DNA of 64,000 nt, from NCBI RefSeq assembly GCF_000413315.1, contig NZ_KE340297.1:62001-126000 (forward strand), written 5' to 3'. The notes beneath the pieces are model-generated. The model did no database searches and was not told the origin of the DNA. It saw nothing but the letters and a program-made list of their open reading frames with translations. Origin of the DNA: Propionibacterium sp. oral taxon 192 str. F0372. GTDB lineage: Bacteria; Actinomycetota; Actinomycetes; Propionibacteriales; Propionibacteriaceae. Below are positions 57,767-64,000 of the stretch, one piece after another. Positions within the stretch are counted from its first letter, which is position 1. The number at the start of each line of letters is the position of its first letter. The translations under genes were made by a program, and so were the position numbers.

Positions 57767-58657
57767 GTGGCCTCTCTCTCGACGAAACACCGGCCGGGTC
57801 CGGGTTGCATCCTCGCTGAGGTGCGGGCACGCATCAACTCTGTTACGGATTTCACTCCCGCGGAAAGCAGGGTGGCAGAATTCTACCTGAGTTCCCTACC
57901 AGGGGCAGCCTTCCTCAACTTGGCACAGACAAGTCAGGCCAGCGGCGTCTCGACGGCGACCGTCACCCGCTTCGCCAAGCGCCTGGGTTTCGATGATTTC
58001 CGTGCCTTGAGCAACTGGCTCATGGAGGGTGCGCGCCGGGAGTTGGAAAAACCTAAAGACCGCCGAATCAGTGCTTCGATCGCCGACCATCCTCTCTCGC
58101 ATACGTTCACGCGCGCCGAGAGTGACTTGCGCACATCTCTGGCGAGCTTGAATGCCGTGAGCTTCGAACGGACGATTGACCTTGTGACTGATGGGTCGCG
58201 ACCGCTCTACCTGGCCGCAGTCGCATCCGGCCAGCCATTGATGGAGCACTTCGCACTCCTTCTGGGCTACCTGCGCGGCAATATCCAGGTCCTTGACGGC
58301 GTTGACCGCTGGCCACATCAACTCGCCGGCCTCGACGAGCACTCGGTAGTGCTCGCCGCCACTTATGACCGAGACCCGCTGCCGGTGATTGGCCTGCTGC
58401 AAATGACCGGCGAAGTGGGCGCGACTAGTATCATCATCACCAACCAACACCGCAGCCCGCTCGTTCGTATGGCCGACGTCAACCTGACTACGACCACAGA
58501 ACGCGGCTCCATGTTCGGCAGTCGCATTGCGACGCTATGCGTACTCGAAGGCATTCTCGACGCAGTATCCCGCGCTATAGATGGCGTGGAGAACCGTGCG
58601 GAAGTGATCGAAAGGATGTTCAGCACGCTGTCGATACACCCGCAGGGACACCATTGA
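57767..58657 (+). CDS. MurR/RpiR family transcriptional regulator
   Basis: A 296-residue regulator. The HTH_6 domain is at residues about 10-85 (FLNLAQTSQASGVSTATVTR then FAKRLGFDDFRAL), the SIS sugar-phosphate-isomerase domain at about 125-250 (RPLYLAAVASGQPLMEHFALLLGYLRG). GTG start at 57767 has AGGGTGG upstream. It faces away from the malic-enzyme gene across 148 bp that contain a perfect palindrome, so it most likely controls that gene in response to a metabolite. The two genes travel between direct repeats. Confidence 0.88.
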   Translation: MASLSTKHRPGPGCILAEVRARINSVTDFTPAESRVAEFYLSSLPGAAFLNLAQTSQASGVSTATVTRFAKRLGFDDFRALSNWLMEGARRELEKPKDRRISASIADHPLSHTFTRAESDLRTSLASLNAVSFERTIDLVTDGSRPLYLAAVASGQPLMEHFALLLGYLRGNIQVLDGVDRWPHQLAGLDEHSVVLAATYDRDPLPVIGLLQMTGEVGATSIIITNQHRSPLVRMADVNLTTTTERGSMFGSRIATLCVLEGILDAVSRAIDGVENRAEVIERMFSTLSIHPQGHH

Positions 58658-58755
58658 CCTCATGCCGAACCGAGCTCGACGATCAGGACGCCCGCCATGC
58701 TGTTTGGCACCGACACCCTCATCCATGGTCGATCACGTACACTTCCACCAACGAT

Positions 58756-59061
58756 CGCCGCCCGCATGTTGCGGTCCACTCCTGTCCGACGAGTGATCGC
58801 CCGCATCGAGACACCTGCTCGGGCCAGCCACACCGCCTCCGCCTTCTCGTCTAGCCCCAGCCTCGGCCGTCGGCTCGGCACATTGCACCGACGAAAGTGA
58901 GAGAACACCGTGACACGGTGGATGCCGTACTTCTCCGCAAGTGACTTCACGCTCATCCCAGCCAGATAATCGCCGACCAGCGCGTCCACCTCGACGGCGG
59001 TAAGAACAGTTTGAGCCGTCTCGACGATCCCCACAACAGGACCCCGAGCATCCCTCACAAC
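58756..59061. repeat. Direct repeat, copy B (about 306 bp, near-identical)
   Basis: Matches 54904-55210 in the same orientation with few changes; the weaker extension goes on to about 59163, directly in front of the second attachment-type repeat. The left end falls 98 bp after the rpiR stop codon. Confidence 0.9.
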
Positions 59062-59155
59062 GCCACTCCCGGGCCGCCGGGATACCTCGTAGACCTCACG
59101 AATCAAGCGACTGACCAGGGGCTTCGTCTTGGGGGCAGAGTTGCCGAACGTGCTA

Positions 59156-59206
59156 CTCAGCCCCACGCGCGCCGGATTCAGCGCACGCACCATCACCATC
59201 GCGACC
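59156..59206 (+). repeat. Putative attachment-type repeat, copy B
   Basis: Counterpart of 52714-52766: TCAGCC, then CCACGCGCGCCGGATTCAGC and GCACGCACCATCACCATC. It closes the 6.4-kb region that starts at tRNA-His and lies immediately after copy B of the 306-bp repeat. Confidence 0.45.
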
Positions 59207-59581
59207 CGCGGGAGGATACCCCGCCTGACGCATCGACGGCGACCCGTCGACCTGGGCAATCTATATATCCGTGGCCTCGGCAGCACCCGCGTCGGCACCC
59301 TCCGCGGCATGGAAAACAACTCAGTACCGATCCGGCTTCACAGGGACGCCCTGAACTAGTCAAGTTGGCGACCTTCGATGCCGAGCATACCCTCTCCTAG
59401 AAGTCCGGCCCTGGCCGCTGGTCTGCCCAGACCACAGAATGACTCTCAGTCCAGATCGCAGGTGCGATGCCCACCTACCACCGATTTCGCCCAGCCATAC
59501 CCGTAAACCGACTCAAGCGGCAGCTCTTCGGTAGGTTCGCGATTGCTGGCTTGTTTGGCCAAGGAGCGAGGGGTAACCAAC
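59207..59581. other. Spacer before the defence genes, with a diverged duplicate downstream
   Basis: No gene is called in these 375 bp. The part around 59345-59400 (GTTGGCGACCTTCGATGCCG, then CTCTCCTAGAAG) resembles 61800-61845 (GTTGACGACCTTCACCGCCG, then CTCTCCTGGAAC), and both stretches end at an HTH gene. It looks like the upstream part of a duplicated unit. Confidence 0.5.
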
Positions 59582-59938
59582 GTGGCTGAGCCTTGGCTGT
59601 CCGCAAACGGCATCACCGCCCGGCTTGGGATCACCAAAGATATCGTCTATATCTGGATTGCCGAGAAAGCCATGCCTGCCCACAAGGTCGAGCACCTCTG
59701 GAAGTTCCATGCCAGCGAGGTCGACACCTGGGTCTGGGCCGGTGCAGCAGCTAGTAACGCGAAGCCCTCGAGCGATGACTGTTCGCCAGATCGTCGAGGC
59801 AATCCCGTGATACCTGCACCCTTCATCGTGCGTGGGCACAACCCGGATATCCTGACCTACATCGAGTCGAGCAAGGGTCTATACCGCTACGGCCTCTACG
59901 ACACCGTGGTCGCCATCGATGAACAGACCACCGCCTGA
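59582..59938 (+). CDS. Excisionase-like helix-turn-helix protein 1
   Basis: A 118-residue protein starting VAEPWLSANGITARLGITKD then IVYIWIAEKAMPAHKVEHLWKF. This is a MerR/excisionase-type HTH_17 domain with the usual A-H-K-V-x-x-L-W-K recognition wing. It is a diverged paralogue of the gene at 62038. Past residue 55 the two proteins no longer resemble each other; this tail (RGHNPDILTYIESSKGLY) may be a fusion to foreign sequence. GTG start with AGGGG upstream. It lies 32 bp before the restriction gene, so it may regulate it. Confidence 0.65.
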   Translation: MAEPWLSANGITARLGITKDIVYIWIAEKAMPAHKVEHLWKFHASEVDTWVWAGAAASNAKPSSDDCSPDRRGNPVIPAPFIVRGHNPDILTYIESSKGLYRYGLYDTVVAIDEQTTA

Positions 59939-59970
59939 CGTCCGTCAGCCTGATCGAGTAAAGAGACCAC

Positions 59971-61749
59971 ATGTCCTTCCAGACCCCGCGCAGCATTGAG
60001 GAGATGCTCACTGCCATCCACAAGCGTGAGTATCTGATGCCTGCGATCCAGCGTGAATTCGTCTGGGGTGCCGACCAGATCACCAAGCTCGTCGACAGCC
60101 TCATGCGCGGGGGTACCCGGTCGGCTCGTTCCTGCTCTGGGACGTCAAGCCTGAGACCGCTCAGTCCTACACGTTCTACGAGTTCTTGACCAACTATCAC
60201 GAGCGTGACAACCCCTACGCAGACAAGGCAACGGTGCCTTCCGGGAATGGCACCACCGCTGTTCTCGATGGGCAGCAGCGACTCACTTCGTTGAACATCG
60301 CCTTGTACGGCAGCTACGCAGAGAAGAAGTACGCGTGGTGGAACAGCGCGGATGCGTTCCCCGTTAAACGTCTCTACCTGAACCTTGTCGATGACCCCGA
60401 TGACGAAGAACTGGGGACGAAGTACGACCTGCGGTTTCTCACAGACCAGGAGGCAACTCCTGCCGAAGGTGATGCCAACAAGTGGTTCCGTGTCGGGGCG
60501 GTGCTCGACCTCGCTAACGCGGGCCCGGCGATCATGCGAGAACTGGAGCAGCGTGGGATCGCCGGTTCGGCCGACGCCTTCCAACGGCTCTACGACCTGT
60601 ACGAGGCAGTTCGAGTCCTCAAGCCGATGAACTACTTCCTGGTCACCGATCAAGATGCCGACAAGGTGCTGGAAATCTTCGTCCGGGTCAACAGCGGCGG
60701 CACCACCTTGTCGTATTCCGACTTGCTGCTGTCGATGGCGACGAACCAGTGGCAAGAGCTGGATGCCCGCGAGGAGGTCCGCTCGTTGGTCTCGGAGATC
60801 AACAGTAACGCTGGCCGACAGTTCTCGTTCTCCAAGGATGTGGTGCTGAAAACGGCGCTGACGATCACTGACGTTGACGTGCGGTTCAAGGTCACCAACT
60901 TCACCCAGGAGAACATGGCCAAGGTGGAGACTGCCTGGCCACAGATCAAGGGTGCCCTGCTCCGGGCCGCCACCTTGCTTCAGCAATTCGGTTACAACGA
61001 GCGCAACCTCACCGCTAACAGCGTGATCGTGCCGGTCGCGTACTACCTACACCTGCGAGGCGCGGGCGATTCATATCTCGACTCCACCGCAGACGCGACC
61101 GACAGGCTCGCGCTCCAACGATGGGTGACTCGCTCGCTCCTCAAGCGTGGAATCTGGGGGGGCCGGGCTCGACACCCTCCTCACTCGCATCCGAGATGTC
61201 CTCCGCACAGACTCCGAGGGCAGCTTCCCGGTAGCCGCGATCGAAGAAGCGATGGCAGTGGGCGGCAAGAGCCTGAGGTTCAACAGTGCTGAGATCGACG
61301 AACTGCTGAACCTCAAATACGCCGGTCAGCGGACATTCGCAGTTCTTTCAGTGCTGTATCCGGGGCTGGACTTGAGCAAGAAATTCCACGAAGACCACAT
61401 CTTCCCAAAGTCCCGGTTCACCGATAAGAAACTCACCGAGGCGGGCATTCCCGCCGACAAGATCAATGACTACCTGACGACCGTAAACCTCCTGCCCAAC
61501 CTCCAGCTCCTCGCAGGAACCGCGAATATCGAGAAACAGAACAGCCTTCCTAGTGCGTGGATCGAGGCCGCGTTCCCCAGTGAAGACAAGCGGGCGACAT
61601 ACCTGGCCGAGAACGATCTCGACGGGCTCCCACTCGACCTCAGCGACTTCATGGCGTTCTTCGAGCAGCGCAGACAGCGCATCCGAACCCGCCTGCTCGC
61701 CGCCCTCGCAACGACGCCGAGCATACCGGAAGATGAGCCGTCAACGTAG
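59971..61749 (+). pseudogene. GmrSD-type restriction enzyme (DUF262/DUF1524), frameshifted at two G tracts
   Basis: Three frames together give one protein of about 592 residues. The first, RSIEEMLTAIHKREYLMPAI then QREFVWGADQITKLVDSL, is the DUF262 start (ParB-like fold). The second continues YPVGSFLLWDV, VLDGQQRLTSLNIALYG (D-G-Q-Q-R) and VRVNSGGTTLSYSDLLLS. The third, after WGG, runs GLDTLLTRI to FHEDHIFPKSRF, the His-Me-finger-type DUF1524 nuclease. Shifts lie at the GGGGG near 60114-60118 (-1) and the seven-G run near 61156-61162 (+1). Such type IV enzymes cut modified phage DNA. As read, no full product is made. Confidence 0.8.
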
Positions 61750-62037
61750 TCACCACCCGGTCAGGCAGTGAGCATCAAAAGCGCGACGCACGCCTGGACC
61801 TCGTCGAGTTGACGACCTTCACCGCCGGGCACACGCTCTCCTGGAACACTGACCCTGGCAGGCCACGATCACCCCCTGGCTCCGGGCTCGCATCTCGGGT
61901 TGATGATCCAAGAAGAGGCTCCGCTCGACACTCACTTCATCCGGCCACACCCGGACAAACCCAACTCAAGCCACACCTGTGTCGGTATCATCAGAAGTGT
62001 TGGCCTTATCTGGGCCATCAGGCGAGGGAGGACCAAC
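61750..62037. other. Spacer upstream of HTH gene 2, duplicate of 59345-59581
   Basis: These 288 bp contain no supported gene. They share patches with the region before HTH gene 1, including the final AACGTGGCTGAG at the start codon, and end with a strong GGGAGG ribosome-binding site. Confidence 0.45.
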
Positions 62038-62571
62038 GTGGCTGAGCTGTGGCTGTCCGCAGACGACATCGCCACCCACCTCGGGAGCACCAAAGCCACC
62101 GTCTACACCTGGATCGCCGAGAAAGCCATGCCCGCCCACAAGGTCGGACGCCTCTGGAAGCTCCAAGCCAGCGAGAACGACGCTTGGAATGGGTTCGCCG
62201 CGGCGGTGCGGGAAGCCGCTGCCCGACAGTCGAAAGCAGACGGCAAGGACGTCGGCCTGATCGACATCGCCTGGGCACCTCAGCCTGCGACCGACAGCGA
62301 CGAGCCATCACCGATCGAGTTCGCCCTCGAAGCAGCACTCACGCGCTTCTTCGGCTCTGTCAAGATCGATCCCGACCGTTACTCCCGCGACATCGGCAAC
62401 GTCACCCGCGAAGTCATCGACCGCCTTGCGGGGGCGAGCGCACACCTAGAAATCACCATCGACATCCAGGCCGTCAAACCCGAAGGGTTCGACGAATCCG
62501 AGATCCGCACGATCAGCGAGAACGCCCACGTCCTCAAGTTCGACCCCAGCTCGGGCTTCGAGGAGAGCTGA
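62038..62571 (+). CDS. Excisionase-like helix-turn-helix protein 2, with a C-terminal alpha/beta domain
   Basis: A 177-residue protein. Residues 1-45 are an HTH_17 excisionase-type domain (VAELWLSADDIATHLGSTKA, then WIAEKAMPAHKVGRLWK). Residues about 100-175 form a separate domain with LEITIDIQAVKPEGFDESEI then RTISENAHVLKFD, which I recall as similar to the C-terminal end of large defence-associated ATPases of the DUF499 type; this needs a search. GTG at 62038 has GGGAGG six bases upstream. It ends 8 bp before the Shedu ATG, so the two are one transcript and probably one functional unit. Confidence 0.7.
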   Translation: MAELWLSADDIATHLGSTKATVYTWIAEKAMPAHKVGRLWKLQASENDAWNGFAAAVREAAARQSKADGKDVGLIDIAWAPQPATDSDEPSPIEFALEAALTRFFGSVKIDPDRYSRDIGNVTREVIDRLAGASAHLEITIDIQAVKPEGFDESEIRTISENAHVLKFDPSSGFEES

Positions 62572-62579
62572 GGGCGCCG

Positions 62580-64000
62580 ATGGCTCGATTCGGAAACGAT
62601 CAGACGAACATTGGTCACCTCGACGTTCGCACAGTAGGTGAGGGTAGTCGAGTTGTGGCTTTTTTCGTTCCTACCGAACTACCGCATGAAGAATCCTCGG
62701 CACGTCGGCGTTTGGCTGAGGGTGTGAAGCTCGTGGAGTTCGACGCTGAGACAGGTATCCTGAAGATACATCCTATTAACACGCTCCAGGGCCATGGTGA
62801 CTATCTCGGTCCGAAGTACACGCGAGTGCATACCCTCACCTTGAATGTCGCGTTGTTGGATCACTACAGCTCTGGGTTATTTGATAGCTCTGAGTTATTC
62901 GATAGCTCTGGGCTATTCGATAGCTCTGGGCTATTCGATAGCCAACTAGACGACCACGACGGAGACTACCAGTTGGAGTTGGAGTCAATCTTCGAAGCAC
63001 TGCCGTATGGATTCGTGAAAGACTTCAATTACGGTTTGGGCCTACTTAAAGACCTCAACCGGATCGTTCGCTTGGTCGAGGACAACACTGCGTGCGACGA
63101 AATAGTCTTCGTCGATGGCCGAAGTGCCGCCGTCGATCACACTGAGTTCCATCTTGGACTCGCACGCTTTGCCGATATCTGGGCGGAAATACGTAGGATC
63201 AGTGACCGAGGGATTCGCGCAACAGCTCGGGTGAAGGATGCCTTCGTTCACAATAATCTTTCTGCTGACCTGGACCTCATCCTTGCGGAACCATCGCTCG
63301 GAAGACACCCCAACTCGCGCACGATAGCGAAAGCCGCCAGCGGCATCGAAGAGCTGAGTACAGTGGAACGCGAGGCGCTGGTCGACACGGTTGCTTCCGA
63401 ATCAGCAAGCCTAGCGGCGCATTCGCCCCAGAAGTTCCAACGACTCAAGCGCGACATTGAACTCGTCAGTCTTGATCGACTCATCAAGACATACGAAGAC
63501 TCCCTGAGTCAGAACAAGCCTGAGTCCTACTGGCAGTCCTTCTTTGATGACAACGCCTTTGCGTTGCAACAGGTCTTCGGAGCCCCGATGGTCAGTGTCC
63601 GCTCTAGCGCGAATGTGGGTGGTACAGGGCTGTCGGGTAGCGGCGACAAGATCGCAGACTACCTGTTCAAGAACTCGCTCACGAATAACGTCGCTCTCGT
63701 TGAAATCAAGAAGCCGACCACGCAACTACTCGAGGGCCGAGAGTACAGGCAGGGCGTGTTCGGCCCATCGAAGGAGTTAAACGGCGCCGTCGCTCAAGTG
63801 CTGGACCAGGCGTACAGCCTGACGAAAAACCTCACTAGTCTGAAGGAGAGTTCGCGACAGTGGGACCTGGAGTCCTACGCAGTTTCTTGCTTCGTGGTTG
63901 CTGGACGCACCCCCTTAGCCAGCGACCCAGCGAGACAGAAGTCGTTCGAGCTGTATCGCGCGAACTCTCGCAGCGTGACGATCGTGACCTACGACGAGAT
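62580..64000 (+). CDS. sduA: Shedu-type anti-phage nuclease (DUF4263), partial at the 3' end
   Basis: At least 473 residues, open to the window edge. The C-terminal half has the DUF4263 pattern: SYWQSFFDDNAFALQQVFGA near residue 335, GDKIADYLFKNSLTNNVALV then EIKKPTTQLL (PD-(D/E)xK core with Asp in ADY and E-x-K), VFGPSKELNGAVAQVLDQAY and CFVVAGRTPLASDPAR. Shedu is a one-gene phage-defence nuclease. The N-terminal 300 residues are a regulatory region with no known domain recognised by eye; four copies of LFDSS(G/E) occur near residue 97-120. ATG start is 8 bp after the HTH gene. Confidence 0.85.
   Translation, partial: MARFGNDQTNIGHLDVRTVGEGSRVVAFFVPTELPHEESSARRRLAEGVKLVEFDAETGILKIHPINTLQGHGDYLGPKYTRVHTLTLNVALLDHYSSGLFDSSELFDSSGLFDSSGLFDSQLDDHDGDYQLELESIFEALPYGFVKDFNYGLGLLKDLNRIVRLVEDNTACDEIVFVDGRSAAVDHTEFHLGLARFADIWAEIRRISDRGIRATARVKDAFVHNNLSADLDLILAEPSLGRHPNSRTIAKAASGIEELSTVEREALVDTVASESASLAAHSPQKFQRLKRDIELVSLDRLIKTYEDSLSQNKPESYWQSFFDDNAFALQQVFGAPMVSVRSSANVGGTGLSGSGDKIADYLFKNSLTNNVALVEIKKPTTQLLEGREYRQGVFGPSKELNGAVAQVLDQAYSLTKNLTSLKESSRQWDLESYAVSCFVVAGRTPLASDPARQKSFELYRANSRSVTIVTYDE
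62868..62939 (+). repeat. In-frame 18-bp tandem repeat within the Shedu gene
   Basis: Four units of AGCTCTGGGCTATTCGAT, the last two identical and the first two differing by one to three bases, encode SSGLFD or SSELFD. Being a multiple of three, copy-number change would keep the frame. Confidence 0.9.

Larger units (their letters stand above)
58660..59319 (-). pseudogene. Helix-turn-helix recombinase-like fragment, copy 2
   Basis: The reverse frame carries the same HTH region as copy 1 (ALVGDYLAGMSVKSLAEKYG) with one residue change, but after DRNMRAA it runs into unrelated sequence where the repeat ends. On its N-terminal side the frame continues through GNSAPKTKPLVSRLIREVYE, absent as an open frame in copy 1, and starts inside the tRNA-His-type repeat. 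It has no good start. It is probably a fragment created by duplication. Confidence 0.4.

Noticed and set aside
62868-62939. CRISPR-like array
   Set aside because: The units are contiguous 18-bp tandem repeats without spacers and lie in frame inside a coding sequence.

Overview
The window is a chromosomal segment of a high-GC Gram-positive bacterium (Actinomycetota), most likely from the Propionibacteriaceae. The pointers are the tandem clpP1/clpP2 genes upstream of clpX, a DsbA-type protein of the mycothiol-dependent nitroreductase family, frequent GTG starts, and a core gene set (tig, ligA, ettA, ribE, orn, gnd) in GC-rich codons. Genus and species cannot be fixed from the sequence alone.

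Layout. 1-5760: protein quality control (clpX, clpP2, clpP1, trigger factor), an AI-2E family membrane protein and an acetyltransferase. 5788-10760: a degraded, AT-richer accessory stretch beginning at tRNA-Pro. It holds a broken large serine recombinase, a gene-poor AT-rich block, a TetR/MFS/Rossmann-protein efflux cassette whose last gene has an in-frame TGA, and a RhuM-family relic. 10860-13414: a putative structured leader in front of a PuuE-like polysaccharide deacetylase and an amino-acid permease. 13563-24272: tRNA-Gly, two small regulatory/acetyltransferase genes, a thiamine-binding protein, a NERD-ligA-rpiB operon, a thioredoxin-fold nitroreductase relative, pepN and pyrC. 24764-34263: a sugar-acid region (uxuB-like, uxaC, a LarA-like protein, a VanX-like dipeptidase, an APC permease, a LacI regulator, gnd). 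34466-42358: acyl-CoA thioesterase, acyl-CoA ligase, MarR, a giant FAD/Fe-S dehydrogenase and EttA. 42632-48547: riboflavin synthase and an operon of a PrsW-type protease with two dynamin-like GTPases. 48625-52588: tRNA-Arg, acetyltransferase, hydrolase, MFS pump and oligoribonuclease.

52649-64000 is the most mobile part. It starts at tRNA-His and carries an approximately 50-bp sequence from just past the tRNA that recurs at 59156-59206. In between lie an ATP-grasp enzyme, an IS256 relic, a ThrE-like relic, and a malate/malic-enzyme plus RpiR module bracketed by two nearly identical direct repeats of about 306 bp. From 59582 a defence island begins: two paralogous excisionase-like HTH proteins flank a GmrSD-type (DUF262/DUF1524) restriction gene that is frameshifted at two G tracts. 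The second HTH gene lies 8 bp ahead of a Shedu-type (DUF4263) nuclease gene that runs off the window and contains an in-frame 18-bp tandem repeat.

The best candidates for something new are the HTH-Shedu pair in the 59.6-64 kb island, the structured leader at 10860-11082, and the repeat-bounded island at tRNA-His. Many genes here are broken, so the window shows both core chromosome and the decay of several old insertions.
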